Shown: positions 35,016 to 44,518, numbered from the stretch's first letter. The stretch is 64,000 nucleotides of DNA from an uncultured Mediterraneibacter sp. (GCA_944384505.1 CALWTQ010000003.1:50056-114055), one strand, 5' to 3'. A program made the numbers and translations. Notes: generated from the sequence alone by a model not told the origin.

Positions 35016-36293
35016 ATGACGCTCATTATCTTTCATATTGATGTGAATTCAGCTTACTTGAGCTGGACTGCGGTAGAACAACTGAAAAACGGCGCCAAGG
35101 TAGACTTGCGCGAGATACCGGCCATTATCGGAGGGGATCAGAAATCCCGCCACGGTGTGGTGCTCGCCAAGTCGCCTGCGGCGAAAAGATATGGCATCCG
35201 CACGGGGGAACCCGTTGCGAATGCCTTTCGTAAGTGCCCGAATCTTGCCATGTTTCCCCCGGATCATAAGATGTACCGGGAGAAAAGCAGGAAACTGATG
35301 GAGTATCTTCGGACATTTACGAAAGAGATCGAACAGGTCAGCGTGGATGAGTGCTATATGGATTTCACATCCATAGCGGACCGCTATCATTCACCTATAG
35401 ACGGCGCGGTGGAGATCAAGGACGGAATAAAGGAACACTTTGGATTCACTGTGAATATCGGGATCTCCAGCAATAAGCTCCTGGCAAAGATGGCGTCAGA
35501 CTTTGAAAAGCCGGATCGGATTCACACCCTGTTCCCGGAGGAAATCCAGGTGAAAATGTGGCCTCTGCCTATCGGAGAACTCTATATGGCAGGAAAATCC
35601 AGCGTGGAAGTATTGAAAAAGCTGGAGATCAACACCATCGGGGATTTGGCGCGTTCAGACCCGGCATTGATCACGCTCCACCTGAAAAGTCACGGGAAGA
35701 TGCTTTGGGAGTTTGCCAACGGAAGAGGGACTGACGTCGTCCGGGCTGAGCCTGAGGAGGCGAAAGGAATTGGAAACTCTACCACTCTCCGAGAGGATGC
35801 GTCTACGACGGAAGAAGTGCGCCCTGTGTTTGAGCGCCTTGCGGAAAGTGTGTCGGGAAGGCTTAAGAAGGCTGGGAAGAAAGCCGGTATGGTGAGCATG
35901 GAGATCAAATATTATGATTTCCGCACTGCATCGCATCAGGTACAGCTTGAGAAGCCTTCTAATGACAAAAATGTGCTGATGGAGACTGCATGCAGCCTTT
36001 TTCTCGAGATCTGGAGCGGGGAACCGGTGCGCCTTCTGGGAATACGAACTTCAAAGCTTGTGGATGAGACAGCGCCGGAGCAGCTCTCGATCTTTGATAT
36101 TCAGATGCCTAAAGAGCCGGACGAAAAGCATAAACGGCTTAAGAAGGCCATGGACGAGCTGAATGCGCGGTTTGGAGACGGCGCTGTTGTAAAGGCAAGC
36201 CTGATGAAGAAAAAGGCTCTGGGGAAAGAGCATCAGCCTATGGGAAAAGACTCCGGAGAAAGAGCATCAGCCTCCGGAAAGGGAAAAGTCTGA
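35016..36293 (+). CDS. dinB: Y-family DNA polymerase IV
   Basis: Translesion polymerase of 425 aa. Catalytic metal ligands: Asp9 in HIDVNSAY, and Asp111-Glu112 in SVDECYMDF; the steric-gate aromatic is Tyr14. The thumb and little-finger domains follow. A beta-clamp binding motif QLSIFDIQ lies near residue 361. The tail is rich in Lys, Gly and Ser. It lies 36 bp after clpB; no strong promoter or terminator is seen between them. Confidence 0.93.
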   Translation: MTLIIFHIDVNSAYLSWTAVEQLKNGAKVDLREIPAIIGGDQKSRHGVVLAKSPAAKRYGIRTGEPVANAFRKCPNLAMFPPDHKMYREKSRKLMEYLRTFTKEIEQVSVDECYMDFTSIADRYHSPIDGAVEIKDGIKEHFGFTVNIGISSNKLLAKMASDFEKPDRIHTLFPEEIQVKMWPLPIGELYMAGKSSVEVLKKLEINTIGDLARSDPALITLHLKSHGKMLWEFANGRGTDVVRAEPEEAKGIGNSTTLREDASTTEEVRPVFERLAESVSGRLKKAGKKAGMVSMEIKYYDFRTASHQVQLEKPSNDKNVLMETACSLFLEIWSGEPVRLLGIRTSKLVDETAPEQLSIFDIQMPKEPDEKHKRLKKAMDELNARFGDGAVVKASLMKKKALGKEHQPMGKDSGERASASGKGKV

Positions 36294-36303
36294 GAGGAAA
36301 ACT

Positions 36304-37317
36304 ATGAGAGAGAAAAATTATAATCTGGAATTGATTCGGACGATATCCTTTGTCCTTGTGATCGCAATTCATGTGACCAACTATTTTTGCCGCGCATACG
36401 GAAAGATTCCGCAGGGGGAGTATCTGTTTTCTCTTGCGCTGGATACCGCGGCCAGGGTCAGCGTGCCCTGTTTCTTCATGATATCCGGAGCCCTGCTTTT
36501 AGGGAGAGAAGAACCGGTCGGCAAACACGTAAAACGGCTGGTCCGATTTGTCATTGTACTCGTAGTCTGGAGCGCAGTATATTATTTCTGGAATATCTTC
36601 TATATGAAATCAGAGTATGACTTAAGAGACATTCTCGAAGTACCTGCAGAAGCCCATCTGTGGTATCTGTACGCTATGATCCCGATTTACCTTGCAATGC
36701 CCTTCCTCCAGGTAATGTGCCGGGGAATGAGCATGAAGCTGGAAAAAGTTTTCCTCATCGTCACCACAGGAGCGGTTCTCGTAAATTATGGGATGTGGCT
36801 GATTCATCAGGAGCCGTATTATGATTTCCCGCTGATCGGCGACAGAGTTTATGCATATTACCTGTTCGTGGGATATTACATTTATAAATATAGAAAACAT
36901 ATCCGCATCAGTCAGAGGACAGCGGCAGTCATCTGTGTTCTTTCCATGGCAGCCTCCTTTGGAATCACTCTGGCTGCGACAACTGTGCAGCAGGATCATT
37001 ACGAGGGCGCCCTGACCTATGCGGCTCCATTTGTGATCCTCTCAGCGGTGAGCTTCTTCCTGCTCATGCTGCGGATCCGCGGGGCACACTTTGTACCGAA
37101 AGAACGGACGCGCAGAGTAATAGATTTGTTTTGCGGCTGTTCCTTTGGAATCTATCTGATACATATCCTCTTTCTGGACAACTATAAGAAATATATGAAA
37201 CCATGGGATCTGTCCGCGTGGATCGCAGTGCCGGCGCTTATCCTGGGCATTGGAGCCGTATCATTCGCGTGCGTGTGGGCGATGAGGAAGCTTCGGATAG
37301 GACGGAAAATCACGTGA
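36304..37317 (+). CDS. Acyltransferase family 3 membrane protein
   Basis: 337 aa, about ten membrane helices. NLELIRTISFVLVIAIHVTN carries the conserved Arg and His of acyltransferase-3 enzymes, which transfer acetyl or other acyl groups to surface glycans. RVSVPCFFMISGALLLG is also typical. It lies 10 bp after dinB and ends against repeat element B. The acceptor is unknown. Confidence 0.85.
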   Translation: MREKNYNLELIRTISFVLVIAIHVTNYFCRAYGKIPQGEYLFSLALDTAARVSVPCFFMISGALLLGREEPVGKHVKRLVRFVIVLVVWSAVYYFWNIFYMKSEYDLRDILEVPAEAHLWYLYAMIPIYLAMPFLQVMCRGMSMKLEKVFLIVTTGAVLVNYGMWLIHQEPYYDFPLIGDRVYAYYLFVGYYIYKYRKHIRISQRTAAVICVLSMAASFGITLAATTVQQDHYEGALTYAAPFVILSAVSFFLLMLRIRGAHFVPKERTRRVIDLFCGCSFGIYLIHILFLDNYKKYMKPWDLSAWIAVPALILGIGAVSFACVWAMRKLRIGRKIT

Positions 37318-37320
37318 TGA

Positions 37321-37661
37321 CAGCTATAAAGTTCACTAACGCTCTTGTTCAAAACGTCCGAAAACAGGGGTTATTTCTGAGACGTATTCTGCGGGGATGA
37401 AGGATGGCTCTGGATTCCACTCCAGGGATATAAGTGAAACTAAGCGTTCCAGTGACGGACTAAATGCAAGGACTGACGGTGGACAACTCGCTTACGCTCA
37501 GACAATTCCACCGTCAGCCCTAACGTCCCTCACTGGAACTCTAAGCTTCACTAATACCCTTCCGAAGTCATCCATCGCCATCCTTCATCTCCGCAGAATT
37601 TTTCTTGAAATGGGGCTGTTTTCTGGGCTTTTCAATCCGGAAGTTAGTGACTATATAGCTG
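37321..37661. repeat. Hairpin repeat element B (341 bp, long form)
   Basis: The whole element is one imperfect palindrome. Outer arms 37321-37394 and 37591-37661 pair, from CAGCTATAAAG to ATTCTGCGG and back to CTATATAGCTG. Inside, GAAGGATGG pairs with CCATCCTTC, CGTTCCAGTGA with TCACTGGAACTC-type sequence, and GACGGTGGA with TCCACCGTC. The apex holds ACAACTCGCTTACGCTCAGACAAT. The outer arms match element A. It begins 3 bp after the acyltransferase stop. No gene is encoded. Confidence 0.85.
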
Positions 37662-37744
37662 TTGTAAACAGTCGGCGCGGCCGGAAAGCTTTCGTAGAGG
37701 AAAGCCCTCAAGCCGCGCCAGTTGTACGTTTCAGCCTGTTTAGG

Positions 37745-38082
37745 GCAATAACACTTCCGACAGGAAATGCGCAGGAAGCGGAGGGGATGGTTGAAGCGTA
37801 AGTTCTTGGAGAGGGGCGTGTGGGGACTGTGACTTTGGAGGAATCTGATGGAAGATCTTAGAAGTCGGAGAGCTGTTGTTAAGCGGCGCGCAGGGATTGT
37901 CTGAGCGGAGCGAGTTGCCCGGAGCACCGCTTTGCATTTAAACAGCTCTCCGACTTCTTAGATCCTTCCCCGATTCCGGAACGGAGCAGTACACACACGT
38001 CCCCTCTCCAAGAACACGTTTCAAACATCCGCTCCGCTTCCGAACGTGTTCTTCAGAAAGAGTTATTGAGCTAAATAGCTGA
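37745..38082. repeat. Hairpin repeat element C
   Basis: Large palindrome: AAGTTCTTGGAGAGGGG near 37800 pairs with CCCCTCTCCAAGAACA near 38000, and GATCTTAGAAGTCGGAGAGC (37855-37874) pairs with 37945-37963. The apex carries ATTGTCTGAGCGGAGCGAGT, the reverse complement of the apex in element D. Read on the minus strand it is homologous to element D over the available length, including CAGCTATTTAG at one end and ATTCCTCCAAAGTCAC. Between B and C (37662-37744) is one more small GC-rich hairpin (GGCGCGGC...GCCGCGCC). Confidence 0.85.
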
Positions 38083-38196
38083 AAACCCCTCTTTGGCAAA
38101 TCCGTCCCCAATCTTTAGAATTTCTTTATTTTCTCATATCAGCCTCCTTAAGATTTACGGGCTATCCTGTAAACAGTTAAAGGGGGCTGTTTTTTT

Positions 38197-38706
38197 ATGA
38201 ACATTCAGGAACTTACCAATTATTTTTTACAATACGGAGCCTTTTTTATTTATCTGATTGTGCTCCTGGAATATTTAAATCTCCCGGGTTTTCCGGCCGG
38301 CGTGATCATGCCGCTGGCAGGGATATGGGCGGCGAGAGGAGAGATCAGTTTCCCGGTCGTAATGGTGCTGACCGTGGCCGCGGGCCTTACCGGGAGCTGG
38401 GCGCTCTATCTGCTGGGAAGATTCGGCGGCGGGAAGGTGATGGGATTCTATTTTAAGAAATTTCCGAAGCACCGCCCGGTGATCGAGGAGAAGATGGCTT
38501 TCTTAAGGGAGAAGGGCTGCATCGGCGTGTTTGTGAGCAAGCTGCTCCCCATGGTAAGGACAATCATATCGATTCCTGCCGGGATGGTGAGAATGGATTT
38601 TGCGAAATACACTGTCAGCTCAGTGTGCGGGATTTTTCTCTGGAACCTGGCGTTTGTCGGGGCGGGGTATTTCTTTGGAGACGCGGCGATTAATCTGCTG
38701 GGATGA
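38197..38706 (+). CDS. DedA-family membrane protein
   Basis: 169 aa, four to five membrane helices. The conserved LLEYLNLPGFPAGVIMPLAG near the N-terminus and SKLLPMVRTIISIPAGMVRM in the second half are DedA hallmarks. The family has been linked to flipping undecaprenyl phosphate or phospholipids and to membrane homeostasis. It lies upstream of lipid-type glycosyltransferase and acyltransferase genes, which fits a membrane-lipid role. Confidence 0.88.
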   Translation: MNIQELTNYFLQYGAFFIYLIVLLEYLNLPGFPAGVIMPLAGIWAARGEISFPVVMVLTVAAGLTGSWALYLLGRFGGGKVMGFYFKKFPKHRPVIEEKMAFLREKGCIGVFVSKLLPMVRTIISIPAGMVRMDFAKYTVSSVCGIFLWNLAFVGAGYFFGDAAINLLG

Positions 38707-38767
38707 ACTGGCATAAAAGCACCAGCTCAGTTATAGAGCTGTTCAAGACAGAAAGGGGGAGGCAGTC

Positions 38768-40060
38768 ATGAAGATTGCAATGCTGACCAATAATTACAGA
38801 CCGTTTGTAGGAGGAGTTCCGATCTCTGTCGAGAGGCAGGCAGAGGAGCTGGTAAAACGAGGACATGAGGTGACTGTGTTCGCGCCCATGTATGGGGAGA
38901 ATGAAGAGGAGAGGCAGAAGGTGCTGGATACAGATCTTCATTCTCCGGAGCGGGTGATCCGCTTTGCCGCACAGAAAAGGAAGATGGACAATGGGATGGT
39001 ATATCCTTCCCTCTGCCCGATTGAAATCATGCAGACATTTGAACAAGAACGCTTTGACTGCATTCACGTACACCATCCGATGTTCGTGGGGACATGTGCT
39101 CTCTGGCTTGGGCGCAAATATGATCTTCCGGTTATTTATACATGTCATACGAGGTATGAAGATTATCTTCACTATATCCCTCTGCTTCGCGTAAACGGCC
39201 GGACCGGCCGGATGAAGCAGAGGGCGGTGAGCTGGATCCGGGAAAGAGTGATTCCGTCTTACATGAAATGGTTTGCAAACCAGTGTGATCTTGTCCTGGC
39301 CCCGTCAGCGGGAATGCGTGATATGATGCGTGAGTATGGGATGACGAGCCGGTGCGAGGTGTTCCCTACAGGTCTGGACGAGAGCTCTTATCAGAAGGAT
39401 GACCAGAGAGTGAGGGAGATCCGGGAGCAGTACGGCAGAGGCAGGAAACATCTCCTGGTTACAGTATCCCGGCTGGAGCGGGAGAAGAATTATGGCTTTC
39501 TTCTTCGGGGAATCGCGGAGATGAAACGGAAGATGGGAGATAATTTCCATGTGATGATCCTGGGCGACGGAAGCCAGAAAGGAGAACTGAAAGCGAAGGC
39601 GTCTATTTTGGGAATTTCGGATGTAGTAACCTTTCTGGGAAGTGTGCCAAACGGGCAGGTGAAAGATTATCTGGGAGCGGCGGATCTCTTCCTCTTCGCG
39701 TCTAAGTCTGAGACACAGGGCATCGTGCTGGCAGAGGCGATGGCGGCCGGGACTCCGGTGACTGCTGTTCACGCAGTGGGAGCGGACGATATTATAGAAA
39801 ACGGAGTCAACGGCTTTCTGACAGAAGAATCCGAAGAAGCATGGGCGGATCAGGTGATAAAAGCTCTGTCAGGGCAGCAGGGGCAGATGAGGGAAGCTGC
39901 GCTTCGAACTGCCGGAAATTACCGGGCGTCCAGACTTGCCATATATGAGGAGATGCTCTACAATCAATGTATCTGCGTAAAAAGAAGACCGGCAGAAGCG
40001 GTGGAGGCCGGTGCGGATATATACGCAGGTACCGGAAGACCGGGGAGGGGATATTTATGA
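38768..40060 (+). CDS. Glycosyltransferase family 4
   Basis: 430 aa, GT-B fold. N-terminal MLTNNYRPFVGGVPISVERQ and HVHHPMFVG, C-terminal VSRLEREKNYGFLL, ILGDGSQKGEL and the nucleotide-sugar site SETQGIVLAEAMAAGTPV. The set resembles diacylglycerol or glycolipid glucosyltransferases of Firmicutes. The lipid target is inferred from its neighbours: DedA and a lysophospholipid-type acyltransferase whose start overlaps its stop. Confidence 0.9.
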   Translation: MKIAMLTNNYRPFVGGVPISVERQAEELVKRGHEVTVFAPMYGENEEERQKVLDTDLHSPERVIRFAAQKRKMDNGMVYPSLCPIEIMQTFEQERFDCIHVHHPMFVGTCALWLGRKYDLPVIYTCHTRYEDYLHYIPLLRVNGRTGRMKQRAVSWIRERVIPSYMKWFANQCDLVLAPSAGMRDMMREYGMTSRCEVFPTGLDESSYQKDDQRVREIREQYGRGRKHLLVTVSRLEREKNYGFLLRGIAEMKRKMGDNFHVMILGDGSQKGELKAKASILGISDVVTFLGSVPNGQVKDYLGAADLFLFASKSETQGIVLAEAMAAGTPVTAVHAVGADDIIENGVNGFLTEESEEAWADQVIKALSGQQGQMREAALRTAGNYRASRLAIYEEMLYNQCICVKRRPAEAVEAGADIYAGTGRPGRGYL

Positions 40061-40725
40061 TTTTGAAAAGAAAAGCAGAACAGTTTCTGCAGTGGTGTTT
40101 TACCAGATATCTCAGTCTGATTGAGCGGACAGTGAAGATCCGATGGCATGAGGACAATCGTTATGGGGACAGCCAGATTTTCGGATTCTGGCATGAGGAC
40201 AGTTTCTTTATGAATGTTGTCCTGGAACAGCTTTCCGGGAAAACTACACCTGTAGACGTGATCGTAACTGCAGACGCAAGGGGAAACTATATTGAAGATA
40301 TGATAAAGCGAAGCGGAGGAAACGCACTGCGGGTTCCTGATGGATATAAAGCCTTTGGAGCGCTGAAAAAGATTGTTCAGGAATCTTATGAGAAGACGCA
40401 CTCCATCGCCGCGGCTCTGGACGGTCCGCTGGGCCCCAGACATGAGCCGAAGAAACTGGCGTTCTATCTGTCGGAGCACGCGGAGGAGGATTTTGTGGGA
40501 ATCAGCCTTTCTTACTCGTACTGTCTGCGATTGTCCGCCAGATGGGATAAATATGTTATACCGCTTCCATTTACCACCGTGGACGTGGCGGTGAAGAATT
40601 ACGGCGTGGTGAAGAAAAATGAGATTCCGGATCTGCCGGTCAATGCGGACCGGGCAGCATTGCAGGAAATAGAAATAAAAAATGAGAGAATTGAGGAGGC
40701 AGCATGGAGACAAATCACATACTGA
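40057..40725 (+). CDS. DUF374/LPLAT-like acyltransferase
   Basis: About 222 aa. Family features are FGFWHEDSFFMNVV, VTADARGNYIEDM and ALDGPLGPRHEPKK. These place it in the lysophospholipid-acyltransferase superfamily, DUF374 group. I start at 40057, overlapping the glycosyltransferase stop (ATGA), with GGAGGGG upstream; a longer in-frame start lies inside that gene. Its last codons overlap the next response-regulator gene, so five genes here may be one unit. Confidence 0.83.
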   Translation: MILKRKAEQFLQWCFTRYLSLIERTVKIRWHEDNRYGDSQIFGFWHEDSFFMNVVLEQLSGKTTPVDVIVTADARGNYIEDMIKRSGGNALRVPDGYKAFGALKKIVQESYEKTHSIAAALDGPLGPRHEPKKLAFYLSEHAEEDFVGISLSYSYCLRLSARWDKYVIPLPFTTVDVAVKNYGVVKKNEIPDLPVNADRAALQEIEIKNERIEEAAWRQITY

Positions 40726-41402
40726 TTGTAGAGGACGACAAGGAAATAAGGGAAGGCGTACAGATCTATCTGCAGAGCCAGGGCTATAAGGTGTTTCAGG
40801 CGGCAGACGGAATTGAGGGCCTGGAGATTATAGAGAAAGAGGAGATCCATCTGGCGATTGTGGATATTATGATGCCCCGGATGGATGGGATCCGCATGAC
40901 TATGAAACTGAGAGAAAAGTATGATTTCCCGGTGATTATGCTCTCTGCAAAGTCAGAGGAAGTTGACAAGATCACAGGATTGAATATCGGTGCGGATGAC
41001 TATGTGACAAAGCCGTTTACGCCGATGGAACTCATGGCAAGAGTAAATTCTCAGCTTAGGCGTTACCGCAAGTTCCTGGAAAAGCTTACTCCGAAGGAGA
41101 ACGTCCATGTGATCGGCGGACTGGAGATCAATGAGGAAGCCGTGGAAGTGACTATGGACGGCAATCCTGTGAAGCTTACGCCTATTGAGTATAAAATACT
41201 CCTTCTGCTGGCGAAGAATCCCGGCCGGGTATTCTCGGCGGAAGAAATCTATGAGAGAGTGTGGCAGGAGAAGGCTATCAATACAGATACCATAATGGTA
41301 CATGTTAGAAATATCCGTGAGAAAATAGAGATTGATCCGAAAAATCCGAAATATTTAAAGGTGGTGTGGGGAGTTGGATACAAGATTGAAAAACAGCCGT
41401 AA
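40704..41402 (+). CDS. OmpR-family response regulator
   Basis: 232 aa: receiver domain with phosphoacceptor Asp54 (AIVDIMMPRMDG), acidic residues EDD at 10-12 and Lys in VTKPFTPMEL. The winged-helix output domain contains TPIEYKILLLLAKNPGRVFS. Its start overlaps the acyltransferase and its end overlaps the kinase by 29 bp. Confidence 0.94.
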   Translation: METNHILIVEDDKEIREGVQIYLQSQGYKVFQAADGIEGLEIIEKEEIHLAIVDIMMPRMDGIRMTMKLREKYDFPVIMLSAKSEEVDKITGLNIGADDYVTKPFTPMELMARVNSQLRRYRKFLEKLTPKENVHVIGGLEINEEAVEVTMDGNPVKLTPIEYKILLLLAKNPGRVFSAEEIYERVWQEKAINTDTIMVHVRNIREKIEIDPKNPKYLKVVWGVGYKIEKQP

Positions 41403-43542
41403 ATACGGCATTGTATTTATTCTGGTTTTACTGATTGCCTGCTCGGCTGGGATGATGCTCACATATCCCAGTCTGGAAAAACAGATGACCAGACAGAGTG
41501 ATATGGATGAACTGACCGCGGAGACAGTCGTCGGAATGGGGCAGGAGCTGGCTGAGGGAAACTATATTGTCTATAATGAAGTCTCAAAGGAAACGCCACA
41601 GTCGGATGTGCTGGAAGATTTTGGCAATACGGACTTTGACCTGCTGCGGAAATATATGGACTGCGGCGTGTTTGATCAGGAAGGCGTTTCTCTTCTGGAG
41701 AGCACGGCTTCCAGGACTGCAGAGTCCCTTCTTGATGAAAGTGACGGAAATTATGCGGTGCGGATGCTCTTTGAGTTCGCGTCGGACGGCGAGCTGTCAA
41801 AGGTGCAGGTCACGGGAGACGGTTTGAGTCCGGATGAAGAGTACGGCGCGGAGCAGAGCTTTCTGCACAGTGCTGAAAACGCGGCGGATGAAATGATTTC
41901 TGATATTTCGAATCCGAACGATGTGACGATCATATACGGGATGACTGCTGAGAATCTGGAGGCATACTGCCGCATGGAGAATTCCTTCTGGGATGATACG
42001 GTGTATCTGCTTATCGACGGTACATGTACAGACTTTCAGTTTTTCAGTCTGATATTTTCTGCCATAGCGGCGGCCGGGGCGCTCCTGATTCCATGTATCG
42101 GAGGAGTCCACAGGCCGGAAGGACGGATCTTCCGGGTTCCATTTGAAGTTGTGATCTGTCTGATCATGTTTATGCCTGGTCCGCTGACAGGGATCGGATT
42201 CTTAGTATATCATACAATGAAGGGAACTCTATGGAATCATATACTGGGCGGACTGCCCACCATGGCGCTGAATTTTATTCTCTGGTTTGCGTTTTTCGCA
42301 GTGGTCTACTGGGAGGCGGCCTGCCTGAGAGAAATGTTTACCATGGGAGGCGCGTACTGGAAGGAAAGGACACTGACGGCGAAAGTAATAAGATGGATCG
42401 AGAACAGGGGCGACCAGGTTGGAGGTAAAATGAAAAGCGGAGCAGGGAAGGTAAAAACCTTTTTCGCGAAACAGTATGACGCGATGCTCCATATAGATTT
42501 TCAGAATCAGGTGAACCGCACGATTCTGAAAGTGGTGATCATAAACTTTTTCATCCTGGTGGTCGTATGTTTCTTCTGGTATTATGGAACATTCGCGCTG
42601 ATTATTTACTCCGTGCTTCTGTTCCTCCTGCTCAGGAAATACACCAGTGACCTGCAGGCAAAGTACGCGGTCCTTCTCCAGTCTACGAACCAGCTGGCGG
42701 ACGGGCATCTGGATGTGCCGATTGAAGGAGATGTGGGGATTTTCAGCCCGATTCAGGAGGAGTTAAAGAAGATCCAGAAGGGCTTCAAGAAAGCAGTGGA
42801 CGAGGAAGTGAAAAACGAGCGTATGAAGACAGAGCTTGTGACAAACGTCTCCCATGACCTGCGCACGCCGCTGACAGCAATTATCACTTATACGGATCTT
42901 TTGAAAAATGAAAGTGACGAGGAGAAACGCAAAGAATACATTGAGGTACTGGAGCGCAAGTCCCTCCGCCTGAAAGTGCTGATCGAAGATTTGTTTGAGA
43001 TCAGCAAAGCGGCAAGCAAGAACATCGTCATGCATTATATGAAAGTGGATATCGTAAATCTGATAAAAGAAGTGGAGCTGGAAAATGACAGCAAGATCAG
43101 AGAGGCAAATCTGGAATTCCGCTGGAAGCTTCCCGAGAATAAACTGGTTATGTGGCTGGACAGTCAGAAGACATATCGGATCTTTGAGAACCTGATTGTA
43201 AATATTACAAAATACGCGATGCCGCACACACGTGTGTATGTCGAGATGGAAGAGCTGGAGAACAGCGTCCACATTTCCATGAAAAATGTATCTGCAACAG
43301 AGCTGGACTTCAATGCGGATGAGATCACAGACCGGTTCGTCCGCGGGGATTCCTCCAGGAATACCGAGGGCTCCGGACTGGGACTGGCGATTGCGAAAAG
43401 CTTCGCAGAGCTGCAGCACGGGACGCTGAAGATCTCCACAGAGGCAGATCTGTTCAAGGCGGACATCACCCTGCCCAAGCTGGATATCCCGCCGGAAGAG
43501 GCGGAGAAAATGTCGGGAGACGGAGAACATACCGCGGCCTGA
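41374..43542 (+). CDS. Large multi-pass sensor histidine kinase, 722 aa
   Basis: N-terminal helix (KYGIVFILVLLIACSAGMML), an extracellular domain of about 175 residues, then several more helices between about 210 and 420. After a HAMP-like linker comes HisKA with His494 (SHDLRTPLTAIITYTDLL), then HATPase with NLIVNITKYAMP and GSGLGLAIAK. No ATG is available in the N-terminal region: the reading starts at a TTG (41374 or 41386), overlapping the response regulator. The exact start is uncertain. The extra membrane bundle suggests it senses a membrane or lipid state, perhaps linked to the lipid genes upstream. Confidence 0.88.
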   Translation: MDTRLKNSRKYGIVFILVLLIACSAGMMLTYPSLEKQMTRQSDMDELTAETVVGMGQELAEGNYIVYNEVSKETPQSDVLEDFGNTDFDLLRKYMDCGVFDQEGVSLLESTASRTAESLLDESDGNYAVRMLFEFASDGELSKVQVTGDGLSPDEEYGAEQSFLHSAENAADEMISDISNPNDVTIIYGMTAENLEAYCRMENSFWDDTVYLLIDGTCTDFQFFSLIFSAIAAAGALLIPCIGGVHRPEGRIFRVPFEVVICLIMFMPGPLTGIGFLVYHTMKGTLWNHILGGLPTMALNFILWFAFFAVVYWEAACLREMFTMGGAYWKERTLTAKVIRWIENRGDQVGGKMKSGAGKVKTFFAKQYDAMLHIDFQNQVNRTILKVVIINFFILVVVCFFWYYGTFALIIYSVLLFLLLRKYTSDLQAKYAVLLQSTNQLADGHLDVPIEGDVGIFSPIQEELKKIQKGFKKAVDEEVKNERMKTELVTNVSHDLRTPLTAIITYTDLLKNESDEEKRKEYIEVLERKSLRLKVLIEDLFEISKAASKNIVMHYMKVDIVNLIKEVELENDSKIREANLEFRWKLPENKLVMWLDSQKTYRIFENLIVNITKYAMPHTRVYVEMEELENSVHISMKNVSATELDFNADEITDRFVRGDSSRNTEGSGLGLAIAKSFAELQHGTLKISTEADLFKADITLPKLDIPPEEAEKMSGDGEHTAA

Positions 43543-43613
43543 GGGACGAAAGTCGGAAGCCTGGTGATTTCAGACGAAGGATGATAAAAATTTAGGTTCC
43601 GTGTACGGAATTA

Positions 43614-43671
43614 GGACTGACAATGAATTTGGCTATATGAATAGAGTTGTTCATTGTCAGTCCGTTTTTTT
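43614..43671 (+). terminator. Intrinsic terminator after the histidine kinase
   Basis: A 14-bp perfect stem (43614-43627 with 43650-43663) has a 22-nt loop and is followed by G and T7. The remainder of 43543-43843 holds the gntR promoter and operator. Confidence 0.92.
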
Positions 43672-43764
43672 ATGGCACCCGGCACCTGAACTCATATATT
43701 CTCCGAATATCCTCCGATGTGAGGTCAAAACCGTTACAAATATGTCTTAATATTAAGTTTTTGG

Positions 43765-43793
43765 TTGCATAATTGATATGCCTGTGCTATTAT
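43765..43793 (+). promoter_or_regulatory. Promoter of the first GntR gene
   Basis: TTGCAT (43765-43770), 17-nt spacer, TATTAT (43788-43793). The start point would be near 43800, inside the candidate operator. Confidence 0.7.
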
Positions 43794-43801
43794 GAATACA
43801 T

Positions 43802-43816
43802 AAATGTATACAAAAA
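43802..43816. promoter_or_regulatory. Candidate GntR operator, copy 1
   Basis: AAATGTATACAAAAA, containing the perfect palindrome TGTATACA, lies at the gntR start point. The same 15 bases recur exactly at 44574-44588 upstream of the permease. The GT-N-AC core fits FCD-type GntR operators. Confidence 0.7.
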
Positions 43817-43843
43817 GAACTTTTAATATGGACGGGATAGAGA

Positions 43844-44518
43844 ATGGCGGAGAAAAAAATACCTTGTTCAGAAGAGGCCTATCATAAAATCAAAGAGATG
43901 ATAATAAACTTACATTTCAGGCCGGGAGAAATAATTTATACATTAGAGTTATCAAAAGAGCTTAATATTAGCCGTACACCTACCAGAGAGGCTTTGGTTA
44001 AACTAGCCCAAGAGGGACTGCTTAATTATACGGACAGCCGGAAGTTCAGGGTTGTTGAAGTTACAGAAGAATTGGTCAGGGATATTTATGAGCTGAGACT
44101 CAGTTTTGAGATTATGGCCATGAGAGGAATTATTGACAAGATTGGAGACAGGGATATTGAATTTCTGGAATCTAATATAAGTCAAATGAAATCTGCATAC
44201 GAAGATAAGAAAGTAAAAGATTTTTTTAACCTGGATAACCAGTTCCACAATTATTACGTAAATCTGTATCATAATAATTTGATGAAGGGGTTTTTAAATC
44301 AGCTGACAGATCAGCAGCAAAGAATCCGGTATATTACTGTATACGTAGACGGAAGAATGTCCCTTACAATACCGGAACACGAAGAGATACTACATGCGTT
44401 AAAGGAGAGAAACCTGGAAAAAGTGGAAAAAGCGGTTGCCGGCCATATTAAGCATACCGAAGATACGACAATCCAATTCTTGAAAAATAAAGAAGTAGCC
44501 AAGCTTTCGCTTTTATAG
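43844..44518 (+). CDS. GntR-family (FCD) regulator 1
   Basis: 224 aa. The winged helix-turn-helix is EEAYHKIKEMIINLHFRPGE followed by LELSKELNISRTPTREALVKL. A helical FCD sensor domain follows. Two His residues (HNYYVN region and EHEEIL) match the metal-binding pattern of carboxylate-sensing FCD proteins. It stands ahead of a permease, dehydratase and aldolase unit, and the 15-bp motif found at both starts suggests it controls both. The inducer is probably a sugar acid or keto acid, by family. Confidence 0.9.
   Translation: MAEKKIPCSEEAYHKIKEMIINLHFRPGEIIYTLELSKELNISRTPTREALVKLAQEGLLNYTDSRKFRVVEVTEELVRDIYELRLSFEIMAMRGIIDKIGDRDIEFLESNISQMKSAYEDKKVKDFFNLDNQFHNYYVNLYHNNLMKGFLNQLTDQQQRIRYITVYVDGRMSLTIPEHEEILHALKERNLEKVEKAVAGHIKHTEDTTIQFLKNKEVAKLSLL

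Noticed and set aside
37397-37801. A 134-codon frame within element B
   Set aside because: It runs through both arms of the palindrome, so its length follows from the repeat; codons show no protein pattern or start site.
42763-43530. A 255-codon minus-strand frame inside the large histidine kinase
   Set aside because: It mirrors the HisKA/HATPase coding sequence and shows no protein family pattern.
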